Positions 1 to 7,465 of a stretch of 64,000 bases of DNA are shown piece by piece. Each line of letters opens with the position of its first letter. Position 1 is the stretch's first letter. The stretch is from Streptococcus pneumoniae. Lineage in GTDB: Bacteria; Bacillota; Bacilli; Lactobacillales; Streptococcaceae. Under the pieces are notes generated by a model. The model was not told the DNA's origin. It saw nothing but the letters and a program-made list of their open reading frames with translations, and ran no database searches. Position numbers and translations under genes: made by a program. The stretch spans positions 81,896-145,895 of the forward strand of contig NZ_CRPU01000006.1 of NCBI RefSeq assembly GCF_001096185.1, in the 5' to 3' direction.

Positions 1-278
1 AAATTCTTTATATCATTCGTCCAAACATTGAAGAAGAAGCTAAAAACGCTTTGGTAGCACGTTTTGACTCTATTTTGACTGACAACGGTGCAACTGTTGT
101 TGAATCAAAAACTTGGGAAAAACGTCGTCTTGCATACGAAATCCAAGATTTCCGTGAAGGACTTTACCACATCGTTAACGTTGAAGCAAACGACGATGCA
201 GCTCTTAAAGAGTTTGACCGTCTTTCAAAAATCAACGCTGACATTCTTCGTCACATGATCGTCAAAATTGACGCGTAA
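1..278 (+). CDS. rpsF: 30S ribosomal protein S6, 5' end outside window
   Basis: The reading frame is open from base 3 and stops with TAA at 276-278; the first visible residues read [14 protein letters not shown], which is S6 just after its usual N-terminus, so only a few codons are missing. S6 binds 16S rRNA with S18 on the platform of the small subunit. The next gene is ssb, 11 bases downstream, followed by rpsR, the classic S6-SSB-S18 operon. Its promoter and start lie before the window. No internal start is needed: the TTG at 51 is inside the protein. Confidence 0.97.
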   Translation, partial: ILYIIRPNIEEEAKNALVARFDSILTDNGATVVESKTWEKRRLAYEIQDFREGLYHIVNVEANDDAALKEFDRLSKINADILRHMIVKIDA

Positions 279-289
279 GAAGGTAAACT

Positions 290-760
290 ATGATTAACAA
301 TGTTGTACTTGTAGGGCGTATGACACGTGATGCTGAGTTGCGTTATACCCCATCAAATGTAGCAGTTGCGACTTTTACTCTTGCAGTAAACCGTACATTT
401 AAGAGTCAAAATGGCGAACGTGAGGCTGATTTTATCAATGTCGTTATGTGGCGTCAACAGGCTGAAAACCTAGCTAATTGGGCTAAAAAAGGCTCACTTA
501 TCGGGGTGACAGGTCGTATCCAGACTCGTAGTTACGATAACCAGCAAGGACAACGTGTCTACGTGACAGAGGTCGTGGCTGAGAATTTCCAAATGTTGGA
601 AAGCCGTAGTGTGCGTGAAGGTCATACAGGTGGAGGTTACTCTGCCCCAACTGCAAACTATTCAGCACCTACAAATTCAGTACCAGACTTTTCACGTGAT
701 GAAAATCCATTTGGAGCAACAAATCCATTGGATATTTCAGATGATGATTTACCATTCTAA
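290..760 (+). CDS. ssb: Single-stranded DNA-binding protein SsbA
   Basis: A 156-residue protein that coats single-stranded DNA during replication, repair and recombination. Residues 1-105 form the OB fold, beginning [14 protein letters not shown] and including [13 protein letters not shown]. The rest is a low-complexity linker rich in Ser, Pro, Asn and Thr that ends in the acidic tip DDDLPF, the docking site for partner proteins such as RecO, PriA or polymerase subunits. Length and tip match the essential SsbA of streptococci rather than the shorter competence SsbB. It lies between rpsF and rpsR and is co-transcribed with them; a purine-rich site (aaggtaaact) precedes the ATG. Confidence 0.97.
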   Translation: MINNVVLVGRMTRDAELRYTPSNVAVATFTLAVNRTFKSQNGEREADFINVVMWRQQAENLANWAKKGSLIGVTGRIQTRSYDNQQGQRVYVTEVVAENFQMLESRSVREGHTGGGYSAPTANYSAPTNSVPDFSRDENPFGATNPLDISDDDLPF

Positions 761-791
761 TGGACAAGTAAAATTATAAAGGAGAAAAAAC

Positions 792-1031
792 ATGGCTCAA
801 CAACGTCGTGGCGGATTCAAACGCCGTAAAAAAGTTGATTACATCGCAGCAAACAAAATTGAATATGTTGATTACAAAGATACTGAGCTTCTTAGCCGTT
901 TCGTTTCAGAACGTGGGAAAATTCTTCCTCGTCGTGTAACAGGAACTTCAGCTAAAAACCAACGTAAAGTAACAACAGCTATCAAACGCGCTCGCGTAAT
1001 GGCTTTGATGCCTTTCGTAAACGAAGATTAA
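792..1031 (+). CDS. rpsR: 30S ribosomal protein S18
   Basis: A 79-residue basic protein starting [14 protein letters not shown] and ending [15 protein letters not shown], the usual length and composition of S18. It pairs with S6 on the 30S platform. A strong ribosome binding site (aaaggag, 779-785) precedes the ATG. It is the last gene of the rpsF-ssb-rpsR operon and is followed at once by a terminator and then a chain of similar hairpins (see 1037-1185). Confidence 0.98.
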   Translation: MAQQRRGGFKRRKKVDYIAANKIEYVDYKDTELLSRFVSERGKILPRRVTGTSAKNQRKVTTAIKRARVMALMPFVNED

Positions 1032-1036
1032 AGAAA

Positions 1037-1058
1037 AGACCCGGGTGGGTCTTTTTTT
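1037..1058 (+). terminator. Rho-independent terminator of rpsF-ssb-rpsR
   Basis: Stem AGACCC / GGGTCT with a GGGT loop followed by a run of seven T, six bases after the rpsR stop codon. Confidence 0.9.
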
Positions 1059-1059
1059 C

Positions 1060-1186
1060 AGGTCCGGGTGGACCTCTTTTTCACGAGTTTTGAAATGAAA
1101 GAGCGAGTTGGGGTCCAGTGGACCTCTTTTTCATGAGCTTGGAAACAAGAATGCGAATTAAGACCTCGACGGGTCTTTTTCACGAA
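1060..1186 (+). repeat. Three further tandem terminator-like hairpins
   Basis: After the rpsR terminator come GGTCC-gggt-GGACC plus T run (1061-1081), GGTCC-agt-GGACC plus T run (1112-1131) and AGACC-tcgac-GGGTCT plus T run (1161-1180). The spacers between them are also alike (cacgagttttgaaatgaaag against catgagcttggaaacaagaa), so this looks like a duplicated unit of about 50 bases and not independent terminators. Confidence 0.75.
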
Positions 1187-1209
1187 ATAGTTTTTTTCTG
1201 ACCTTGGCG

Positions 1210-1218
1210 TGCTATAAT
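1210..1218 (+). promoter_or_regulatory. Extended -10 promoter for the GNAT gene
   Basis: TGC-TATAAT (TATAAT at 1213-1218). No good -35 is visible at the right distance. The ATG inside this -10 box cannot be the translation start, which supports the start at 1253. Confidence 0.7.
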
Positions 1219-1252
1219 GGTAATAAAAAGAGTAAAGGTGGGTAAGTCAAAG

Positions 1253-1756
1253 ATGAATTGTACGATTAGAAATATGATTAAGTCTGATATTGAATCCTTA
1301 TCTCATGGATTTATGAATCAAGGTTGGCCTGGTAGAGAGGAAATTTTGGCTAGATATTTTCTGGAACAGAAAAGTGGGGAGAGAGAAGTCTTAGTTGCAG
1401 AGATTGATGGTGCTGTAGCGGGCTACGTTACCATTTTGCCCTCTGCTAAACATGGTCCTTTTGCAGAAGTCTATCCAGAATTATCAGATTTCAATGTCTT
1501 TGAGCCTTTTAGAAATCAAGGGATTGGGAATCAACTGCTAGAAGAAGCAGAAAAACGAGTCAAGTTTGTTTCGAGTAAGGTCACTCTTGGTGTAGGTTTG
1601 CACTTAGGCTATGGTCCTGCCCAGAGATTGTATATCAGACGGGGCTACATTCCAGATGGGACAGGTGTATGGTATCGAAATCAACCCTTGGAAATGAATG
1701 CAACTAGCCAAAATAATGATGATTTAGTTTTATACTTATCTAAGGACTTACAATAA
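1253..1756 (+). CDS. GNAT-family N-acetyltransferase
   Basis: A 167-residue acetyl-CoA-dependent acyltransferase of unknown substrate. I place the start at ATG 1253, after the ribosome binding site aaaggtggg (1234-1242), because an upstream in-frame ATG (1217) lies inside the promoter -10 box. The GNAT core is visible: VLVAEIDGAVAGYV (beta 3-4), then NVFEPFRNQGIGNQLLEEAE, which carries the R/Q-x-x-G-x-G/A acetyl-CoA loop as RNQGIG, and a C-terminal YGPAQRLYIRRGYIPDG typical of motif B. It stands alone with its own promoter; the next gene also has its own. The substrate could be a small metabolite, an antibiotic or a protein N-terminus; nothing here decides it. Confidence 0.85.
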   Translation: MNCTIRNMIKSDIESLSHGFMNQGWPGREEILARYFLEQKSGEREVLVAEIDGAVAGYVTILPSAKHGPFAEVYPELSDFNVFEPFRNQGIGNQLLEEAEKRVKFVSSKVTLGVGLHLGYGPAQRLYIRRGYIPDGTGVWYRNQPLEMNATSQNNDDLVLYLSKDLQ

Positions 1757-1797
1757 AAACTGGAAACTTTTTGAAAATAGGGGATTTAGCTACTTTA

Positions 1798-1806
1798 TGG
1801 TATAAT
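1798..1806 (+). promoter_or_regulatory. Extended -10 promoter for the HAD-cyclophilin gene
   Basis: TGG-TATAAT with TATAAT at 1801-1806, about 30 bases before the ATG at 1837. Confidence 0.7.
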
Positions 1807-1836
1807 GGAAAGAGTTAGATTGAAAGAGGTAGTGAG

Positions 1837-3237
1837 ATGGATGCGAAATTAAAATACAAGGCAAAGAAGATAAAGATTGTCTTTTTTGATATTGATGATA
1901 CCTTGCGGAATTCAAAGACAGGTTTTATTCCGTCTTCAATCCCAACTGTTTTTAAGCAATTACGTGAGAAAGGAATTTTGACAGGTATTGCTTCTGGACG
2001 AGGGATTTTTGGTGTCGTTCCAGAGATTCGTGAGCTCAAGCCTGACTTTTTTGTAACCTTAAATGGTGCCTATATTGAAGATAAAAAAGGTCAGGTCATT
2101 TATCAACATCAGATTGAGAAGTCAGATGTTGAGGAGTATATTTCTTGGGCCAAGCAAGAGGAAATAGAGTATGGTTTGGTTGGGAGTCATGCTGCCAAGT
2201 TGTCTACTCGCACAGATATGATTAGTGAAGCTATCAATCCAATTTATCCCGATTTGGATGTGGATCCAGATTTCCATGAAAAAGAAGATATCTATCAGAT
2301 GTGGACTTTTGAAGATAAGGGAGATGATTTGCACTTGCCTGACAGTCTCTCAGACAAACTTCGCATGGTTCGTTGGCATGAGCATTCGTCTGATATTGTG
2401 CCGATTTCAGGCTCCAAAGCGACGGGTGTGGAAAAGGTTGTGGAACACCTAGGCTTGAAACCAGACAACGTCATGGTTTTTGGAGATGGGCTCAACGACT
2501 TGGAACTCTTTGATTATGCTGGGATCAGCGTTGCCATGGGAATTTCTCATGATAAAATCAAAGAAAAAGCAGATTATATTACAAAAACATTAGAAGAAGA
2601 TGGCATTTTTGATGCCTTAGAAAGATTTGGTATGGTAGAAAAAGAATTGCATTTCCCACAAGTAGACATTGAAACAGTAGAAGGTCCTATCGCGACTATT
2701 AAGACCAATCATGGAGACTTGCGTATTAAGCTCTTCCCTGAACATGCTCCTAAAACAGCGGCTAACTTTGTTGCACTTTCAAAAGATGGCTACTATGATG
2801 GTATCATTTTCCACCGTATTATCAAGGATTTTATGATCCAAGGTGGAGACCCAACTGGAACGGGTATGGGTGGCGAGTCAATCTACGGCGAATCATTTGA
2901 GGATGAGTTTTCAGAAGAACTTTACAATATCCGTGGTGCCCTTTCTATGGCCAATGCTGGTCCAAATACCAACGGCAGCCAGTTCTTTATCGTGCAAAAT
3001 CAACATCTGCCTTATTCTAAGAAAGAAATTGCTCGTGGTGGTTGGCCAGAACCGATTGCGGAAATCTATGCCAACCAAGGTGGAACCCCTCACCTAGACC
3101 GCCGTCATACTGTTTTTGGTCAGCTTGCTGATGAAGCTTCTTACGCTGTCTTGGATGCCATTGCTTCTGTTGAGACGGGGGCGATGGACAAGCCAGTTGA
3201 AGATGTTGTGATTGAAACTATTGAAATCGAGGACTAA
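1837..3237 (+). CDS. Bifunctional HAD (Cof-type) phosphatase / cyclophilin peptidyl-prolyl isomerase
   Basis: A 466-residue two-domain protein. Residues 1-268 are a Cof/IIB haloacid-dehalogenase phosphatase: motif I FFDIDDTL with the nucleophile Asp near residue 18, a Cof cap, SGSKATGVEKV carrying the motif III lysine, and motif IV VFGDGLNDLELF. Residues about 280-466 are a cyclophilin: GDLRIKLFPEHAPKTAANFV, the active-site FHRIIKDFMIQGGDPTGTG, and NTNGSQFFIV. The fusion is continuous with no stop or frameshift. A comparable fusion is annotated in pneumococci as far as I recall. The link between a sugar- or nucleotide-phosphate phosphatase and a proline isomerase is unexplained. No signal peptide, so cytoplasmic. 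The S1-domain gene follows two bases after the stop and is probably co-translated. Confidence 0.93.
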   Translation: MDAKLKYKAKKIKIVFFDIDDTLRNSKTGFIPSSIPTVFKQLREKGILTGIASGRGIFGVVPEIRELKPDFFVTLNGAYIEDKKGQVIYQHQIEKSDVEEYISWAKQEEIEYGLVGSHAAKLSTRTDMISEAINPIYPDLDVDPDFHEKEDIYQMWTFEDKGDDLHLPDSLSDKLRMVRWHEHSSDIVPISGSKATGVEKVVEHLGLKPDNVMVFGDGLNDLELFDYAGISVAMGISHDKIKEKADYITKTLEEDGIFDALERFGMVEKELHFPQVDIETVEGPIATIKTNHGDLRIKLFPEHAPKTAANFVALSKDGYYDGIIFHRIIKDFMIQGGDPTGTGMGGESIYGESFEDEFSEELYNIRGALSMANAGPNTNGSQFFIVQNQHLPYSKKEIARGGWPEPIAEIYANQGGTPHLDRRHTVFGQLADEASYAVLDAIASVETGAMDKPVEDVVIETIEIED

Positions 3238-3238
3238 G

Positions 3239-3598
3239 ATGAAAATCGGTGATAAGCTAAAGGGGCGTATTACAGGGATTCAGCCCTACGGTGCCTTTGT
3301 TGAGCTAGAGACAGGTGATACGGGGCTGATTCACATTTCAGAGATTCGGACTGGCTTTATTGAAAATATTCATGACGCCTTGAAAGTCGATGAAGAGGTT
3401 CAGGTTCAGGTAGTGGATTTAGATGAATTTACAGGGAAAGCTAGTCTTTCTATCCGCACTTTGGAGGAAGAAAAGCACCAGTTTCCGAGACGGAGACGCT
3501 TTTCAAGCGACCGCTTTAACTACGGCTTTACGCCCTTTCGACGAATGCTACCAATCTGGACTAGAGAAGCCCTGCACCATTTAAAAAAGAAGAAGTAG
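3239..3598 (+). CDS. cvfD: S1 RNA-binding domain protein (CvfD / general stress protein 13 type)
   Basis: A 119-residue protein made of one S1 OB-fold: MKIGDKLKGRITGIQPYGAF, then LIHISEIRTGFIENIHDALK and VQVVDLDEFTGKASLSIRTL, followed by a basic tail (FPRRRRFSSDRF). I chose ATG 3239 because the S1 domain begins there and it follows the previous stop directly; an in-frame ATG at 3212 lies inside the upstream gene. Small S1 proteins of this type (CvfD in pneumococcus, YugI/GSP13 in Bacillus) act in post-transcriptional regulation and ribosome association; I assign that role by family resemblance. Confidence 0.85.
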   Translation: MKIGDKLKGRITGIQPYGAFVELETGDTGLIHISEIRTGFIENIHDALKVDEEVQVQVVDLDEFTGKASLSIRTLEEEKHQFPRRRRFSSDRFNYGFTPFRRMLPIWTREALHHLKKKK

Positions 3599-3616
3599 TT
3601 TAGAGTTTTATATTTT

Positions 3617-3645
3617 TTGTAATGTTAATATAAAACTGCTATAAT
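3617..3645 (+). promoter_or_regulatory. Promoter giving a probably leaderless mRNA
   Basis: TTGTAA (3617-3622), 17-base spacer, TATAAT (3640-3645). The ATG of the next gene begins at 3652, where transcription should start, and no Shine-Dalgarno is present. Confidence 0.75.
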
Positions 3646-3651
3646 AGAACC

Positions 3652-4401
3652 ATGGAAGAAGAACAATTATTAAAATCAGGGGAGCGCATTAACCAGCTCT
3701 TCTCAACAGATATCAAAATTATTCAAAATAGAGAGGTTTTTAGCTATTCGGTGGATAGTGTTCTCTTGTCACGTTTTCCACGTTTTCCTAAAAAGGGCTT
3801 GATTGTGGATTTTTGCGCTGGAAATGGAGCAGTGGGGCTATTTGCTAGTACTCGGACTCAGGCACAGATTTTGGCTGTTGAGATTCAGGAGCGTTTGGCG
3901 GATATGGCTGAACGCTCTGTCCGTTTGAATGGTTTGGAAGAGCAGATGGAGGTCATCTGTGATGATTTGAAAAATATGCCTGCTTACATCCAGGGAAGTA
4001 AGGTGGATATGATTTTGTGTAATCCGCCCTATTTCAAGGTGGATCCTCATTCAAACCTGAACGAGAGTGAACATTATCTCTTGGCGCGCCACGAAATCAC
4101 GACCAACTTGCAGGAAATCTGTCGCAGTGCCCAAAGTATTCTCAAGTCTAATGGGCGTTTGGCCATGGTTCATCGTCCTGACCGTCTTCTGGATATTTTG
4201 GATACCTTACAACGCTATAATCTAGCGCCTAAGCGCCTGCAGTTTGTCTATCCCAAAAAGGAAAAGGAAGCCAATATGCTCTTGATTGAGGCCATCAAGG
4301 ATGGTTCAACAAGCGGCTTTAAGGTCTTACCACCTCTCATTGTCCACAATGATGATGGCTCCTATACGCCTGAACTCGAAGAGATTTATTATGGATCATA
4401 A
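3652..4401 (+). CDS. trmN6: tRNA1(Val) (adenine-37-N6)-methyltransferase-like protein
   Basis: A 249-residue SAM-dependent N6-adenine methyltransferase. The Rossmann SAM site reads [15 protein letters not shown] (about residues 47-61), with acidic AVEIQE after the next strand, and the catalytic NPPY motif appears as [10 protein letters not shown]. This pattern (TrmN6/YfiC family) methylates A37 of tRNA1(Val) in E. coli; Gram-positive members are often annotated only as methyltransferases, so the target is inferred. The start codon lies six bases after a perfect -10 box, so the mRNA is predicted to lack a leader. Its last 11 bases overlap the GIY-YIG gene. Confidence 0.85.
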   Translation: MEEEQLLKSGERINQLFSTDIKIIQNREVFSYSVDSVLLSRFPRFPKKGLIVDFCAGNGAVGLFASTRTQAQILAVEIQERLADMAERSVRLNGLEEQMEVICDDLKNMPAYIQGSKVDMILCNPPYFKVDPHSNLNESEHYLLARHEITTNLQEICRSAQSILKSNGRLAMVHRPDRLLDILDTLQRYNLAPKRLQFVYPKKEKEANMLLIEAIKDGSTSGFKVLPPLIVHNDDGSYTPELEEIYYGS

Positions 4402-4687
4402 GGCTTATATGTATGTGCTGGAGTGTCGTGATGGTTCCTACTATACGGGTTATACGACTGACGTGAGAAAACGCCTCGCTGTCCACAATAGTGGGAAGGG
4501 AGCCAAATATACACGAGCACGCTTGCCAGTCAAACTTATCTATGCTCAAGGTTTTGCCAGTAAGGAAGAAGCCATGTCGGCAGAAGCCTTTCTCAAGCGA
4601 AAGAAGAGACCACAGAAGGAAAGATTTTTATCTGAAAATCAAGATAGAAATTTACTCATACTCAATGAAAATCAAAGATCAAACTAG
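4391..4687 (+). CDS. GIY-YIG domain protein (UPF0213 / YhbQ type), C-terminus rewritten by BOX
   Basis: A 98-residue protein that starts inside the end of the methyltransferase gene. It has the GIY-YIG nuclease core: [17 protein letters not shown] (the GIY and YIG positions are YVL and YTG), the catalytic-type Arg in [20 protein letters not shown] and a Glu in KEEAMSAE. Stand-alone proteins of this family are 80-100 residues with unclear function, perhaps DNA repair. From base 4658 the reading frame runs into a BOX element, so the last nine residues (ILNENQRSN) and the stop codon come from the repeat. The native C-terminus has been replaced but the fold is complete. Confidence 0.85.
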   Translation: MDHKAYMYVLECRDGSYYTGYTTDVRKRLAVHNSGKGAKYTRARLPVKLIYAQGFASKEEAMSAEAFLKRKKRPQKERFLSENQDRNLLILNENQRSN

Positions 4688-4853
4688 GAAGCTAGTCGTA
4701 GGTTGCTCAAAGCACTGCTTTGAAGTTGTAGATAAGACTGACGAAGTCAGCTCAAAACACTGTTTTGAGGTTGTGGATAGAACTGACGAAGTCAGTACCC
4801 ATACCTACGGCAAGGCGAAGCTGACGTGGTTTGAAGAGATTTTCGAAGAGTAT
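4658..4853 (-). repeat. BOX element (boxA-boxB-boxB-boxC read on minus)
   Basis: Ends in the boxC motif (atactcaatgaaaatcaaag) on the left and boxA (ttcgaagagtat) on the right, with two boxB modules between, each containing the gactgacgaagtcag palindrome. Confidence 0.92.
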
Positions 4854-4870
4854 CAGTTATTTTGAAGAAT

Positions 4871-4900
4871 CGTGAGGAGCCCTTTGACTCCTCTTACTTT
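4871..4900 (+). terminator. Terminator-like hairpin downstream of the BOX
   Basis: GAGGAG-ccctttga-CTCCTC followed by a T-rich stretch. Confidence 0.6.
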
Positions 4901-4928
4901 TGTCAAAAAGTGAAAAAAATGCTACAAT
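4900..4928 (+). promoter_or_regulatory. ppaC promoter
   Basis: TTGTCA (4900-4905), 17-base spacer, TACAAT (4923-4928) with a TGC extension; ATG follows at 4958. Confidence 0.75.
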
Positions 4929-4957
4929 AAAGAGAATAAATAAAATGAGGTATTATC

Positions 4958-5893
4958 ATGTCTAAGATTCTAGTATTTGGTCACCAAAATCCAGACTCAG
5001 ATGCCATCGGGTCATCTGTAGCTTTTGCCTACCTTGCAAAAGAAGCTTACGGTTTGGATACGGAAGCTGTAGCCCTTGGAACTCCAAATGAAGAAACAGC
5101 CTTTGTCTTGAACTATTTTGGTGTAGAAGCACCGCGTGTTATCACTTCTGCTAAAGCAGAAGGAGCAGAGCAAGTTATCTTGACTGACCACAATGAATTC
5201 CAACAATCTGTATCAGATATCGCTGAAGTAGAAGTTTATGGTGTTGTAGACCACCACCGTGTGGCTAACTTTGAAACTGCAAGCCCGCTCTACATGCGTT
5301 TGGAGCCAGTTGGTTCTGCATCTTCTATCGTTTATCGTATGTTCAAAGAACATGGTGTAGCTGTTCCTAAAGAGATTGCTGGTTTGATGCTTTCAGGTTT
5401 GATTTCAGATACCCTTCTTTTGAAATCACCAACAACACACCCAACAGATACAGTCATTGCTCCTGAATTGGCTGAATTAGCTGGTGTCAACTTGGAAGAA
5501 TATGGTCTTGCAATGCTTAAGGCTGGTACAAACTTGGCTAGCAAATCTGCTGAAGAATTGATTGACATCGATGCTAAGACTTTTGAATTGAATGGAAATA
5601 ATGTCCGTGTTGCCCAAGTAAACACAGTTGACATCGCTGAAGTTTTGGAACGTCAAGCAGAAATTGAAGCTGCAATGCAAGCTGCTAACGAAGCAAACGG
5701 CTACTCTGACTTTGTCTTGATGATTACAGATATCGTCAACTCAAACTCAGAAATCTTGGCTCTTGGTGCCAATATGGACAAGGTTGAGGCAGCCTTCAAC
5801 TTCAAACTTGAAAACAATCATGCTTTCCTTGCTGGTGCCGTTTCACGTAAGAAACAAGTGGTACCTCAATTGACTGAAAGTTTTAATGCTTAA
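4958..5893 (+). CDS. ppaC: Manganese-dependent inorganic pyrophosphatase (family II)
   Basis: A 311-residue DHH-superfamily enzyme that hydrolyses pyrophosphate to phosphate in the cytoplasm and so drives nucleic-acid and other biosynthesis. Metal ligands are visible: [14 protein letters not shown] at the N-terminus (His, Asp, Asp), ILTDHNE, and the DHH motif in [12 protein letters not shown]. The C-terminal DHHA2 domain includes the substrate-binding [10 protein letters not shown]. Length is exactly that of streptococcal PpaC. Monocistronic, with its own promoter and a terminator at 5943-5966. Codon use is strongly biased, as in highly expressed genes. Confidence 0.97.
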   Translation: MSKILVFGHQNPDSDAIGSSVAFAYLAKEAYGLDTEAVALGTPNEETAFVLNYFGVEAPRVITSAKAEGAEQVILTDHNEFQQSVSDIAEVEVYGVVDHHRVANFETASPLYMRLEPVGSASSIVYRMFKEHGVAVPKEIAGLMLSGLISDTLLLKSPTTHPTDTVIAPELAELAGVNLEEYGLAMLKAGTNLASKSAEELIDIDAKTFELNGNNVRVAQVNTVDIAEVLERQAEIEAAMQAANEANGYSDFVLMITDIVNSNSEILALGANMDKVEAAFNFKLENNHAFLAGAVSRKKQVVPQLTESFNA

Positions 5894-5942
5894 GATTTTG
5901 GGTTTCAGTTCAAAATCGGAAAGTCTAGTTTGACTTATATCG

Positions 5943-5966
5943 AAAGGAGTTTCGGCTCCTTTTTTT
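5943..5966 (+). terminator. ppaC terminator
   Basis: AAAGGAG-tttcgg-CTCCTTT hairpin followed by a T run. Confidence 0.85.
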
Positions 5967-5979
5967 CTAGGAGTGAAGC

Positions 5980-6492
5980 ATGTTAGAAAATGGCGATTTG
6001 ATATTTGTGAGAGATGAGTCAGATATGGGACAGGCCATCCAGATTTCCACAGGCAACTATAATCATGTTGCCATTTATTTGGATGGGATGATTTATCATG
6101 CTAGTGGAGAATTTGGTGTGATCTGTCAAGAACCGGCAGACTTCTTTGAGTCCAATCATTTGTATGACCTCTATGTTTACCCAGAAATGGATATCCAGTC
6201 TGTGAAGGAAAAAGCTTGCAAACATCTAGGAGCACCCTACAATGCTTCTTTCTATCCAGATGGGCATGGTTTTTACTGTTCCCAGTACATGGCAGAAATT
6301 CTACCGATTTTTGAAACCATACCTATGAAATTTGGGGATAGGGAGCAGGAGATTAGTGATTTTTGGAAGGAGTATTATAGAGAACTAGGCCTACCTGTCC
6401 CTTTGAACCAAGCTGGGACCAATCCTAGTCAGTTGGCAGCGTCGCCTCTGTTAGAATGTAAAGAAAGGAATCTTCATGATTCAGATTTTTAA
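5980..6492 (+). CDS. YiiX/YebB-like permuted NlpC/P60 family hydrolase
   Basis: A 170-residue protein with the circularly permuted papain-like arrangement: NGDLIFVRD at the start, the His-containing strand NYNHVAIYLDG (about residues 26-36) and the Cys in HGFYCSQYMAEIL (about residue 106). Members act as cysteine peptidases, amidases or lipid hydrolases; the substrate here is unknown. No signal peptide is visible, so it is probably intracellular or exported by other means. Its last 17 bases overlap the next gene, which suggests translational coupling. Confidence 0.8.
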   Translation: MLENGDLIFVRDESDMGQAIQISTGNYNHVAIYLDGMIYHASGEFGVICQEPADFFESNHLYDLYVYPEMDIQSVKEKACKHLGAPYNASFYPDGHGFYCSQYMAEILPIFETIPMKFGDREQEISDFWKEYYRELGLPVPLNQAGTNPSQLAASPLLECKERNLHDSDF

Positions 6493-7126
6493 TCCATCTC
6501 GTTTGACGAGACAGCCATTTTTTGGAGAATTGATCCGCTATCTGGACCAGCATGAGGATGTGATTCTACGGGAAATTAAGGCTCAATTTCCAGATGTTGC
6601 AGTTGATAAACTCATGGAAGAGTATATAAAGGCAGGTTTGATTCTACGAGAACATAAGCGTTATTACCTCAATCTTCCTATGCTTGAAACACTCGATAGT
6701 CTCGAACTGGATCAAGAGATTTTTGTTAAAGAAAATAGTCCGACCTATCAAGCCTTGTTGGAGCAGCGTTTTGAGACGGAATTACGAAATCAAACCAATG
6801 AAGCTATTTTAGTTGAAAAAACAGATTTTGCGCGCACTAAAATGACCCTGTCTAATTATTTCTACAAGGTCAAACATCAGTATCCTTTGACAGAAAAACA
6901 GCAGGAGCTCTATGCCATTTTAGGAGATGTCAATCCTGAGTATGCTCTTAAATATATGACGACTTTTTTGTTGAAATTTCTCAAAAAAGATCAACTTATG
7001 CAGAAACGTCGTGACATCTTTGTGGACAGTTTAGTTGTCCTAGGTTATATTGTCCAAAATGAAGATGGAAAGTATGAGTTGGCTGTCGATTTTGACAAGG
7101 AGAGATTAACTTTCTATTTAGTGTGA
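6476..7126 (+). CDS. DUF1803-family protein
   Basis: A 216-residue soluble protein beginning MIQIFNPSRLTRQPFFGELI. I recognise it as a DUF1803 protein, confined largely to streptococci and relatives; no function is known to me. The sequence is helical and charged with no membrane segment. The N-terminal 60 residues (RYLDQHEDVILREIKAQF, then DKLMEEYIKAGLI) look like a winged-helix-type fold, which is inference only. The ATG follows aaagaaagga and lies inside the end of the preceding hydrolase gene, so the two form an operon. Confidence 0.75.
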   Translation: MIQIFNPSRLTRQPFFGELIRYLDQHEDVILREIKAQFPDVAVDKLMEEYIKAGLILREHKRYYLNLPMLETLDSLELDQEIFVKENSPTYQALLEQRFETELRNQTNEAILVEKTDFARTKMTLSNYFYKVKHQYPLTEKQQELYAILGDVNPEYALKYMTTFLLKFLKKDQLMQKRRDIFVDSLVVLGYIVQNEDGKYELAVDFDKERLTFYLV

Positions 7127-7148
7127 TTGCTTTTTCTGAGCACATTGT

Positions 7149-7177
7149 TTGACTTTCCTTAGTATTCGGTATAAACT
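7149..7177 (+). promoter_or_regulatory. Promoter of the CsbD gene
   Basis: TTGACT (7149-7154) with a -10 region tataaact at 7170-7177. The exact -10 is uncertain because the spacing is 15 or 17 depending on the hexamer chosen. Confidence 0.55.
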
Positions 7178-7225
7178 ATATGTAACCGGTAACACATATC
7201 GGAATAAACTAAAGGAGACAATCAT

Positions 7226-7417
7226 ATGTCACTTGAAAACAAATTGGAACAAGCAGCAGGCGCTGTCAAAGAAGGATTTGGTAAAGTTACTGGAGACAGC
7301 AAGACAGAACTTGAAGGAGCTGTTGAAAAAACAGTTGCTAAGGCAAAAGACGTTGTAGAAGACGCCAAAGGTGCTGTAGAAGGTGCCGTTGAAGATTTGA
7401 AAAACGCTTTTAAATAA
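7226..7417 (+). CDS. CsbD-family stress protein
   Basis: A 63-residue protein, [20 protein letters not shown] then an Ala/Val/Lys/Glu-rich amphipathic sequence with repeated GAVE and AKDVVEDAK steps. CsbD proteins are small hydrophilic general-stress proteins of unknown mechanism; in Bacillus CsbD is under SigB, which streptococci lack. A strong ribosome binding site (aaaggag) precedes the ATG. Own promoter and a terminator shared with murE. Confidence 0.85.
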   Translation: MSLENKLEQAAGAVKEGFGKVTGDSKTELEGAVEKTVAKAKDVVEDAKGAVEGAVEDLKNAFK

Positions 7418-7423
7418 AGATAG

Positions 7424-7459
7424 AAAAAATCAAGGGTTTCGTTTCCCTTGATTTTTTTA
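7424..7459. terminator. Bidirectional terminator between csbD and murE
   Basis: AAAAAATCAAGGG-tttcgtt-CCCTTGATTTTTTT. There is a T run on both strands, so it can serve the plus-strand CsbD gene and the minus-strand murE gene. Confidence 0.9.
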
Positions 7460-7465
7460 CGATCC

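Noticed and set aside
1217-1252. Earlier ATG for the first GNAT gene
   Set aside because: It lies inside the -10 box TATAAT and so cannot be on the mRNA.
5332-5634. Antisense reading frame of 100 codons within ppaC
   Set aside because: It lies opposite a highly expressed gene with strong codon bias, and its translation has no recognisable features. The same holds for other long antisense frames, for example opposite pgm, tuf and the surface-protein genes.
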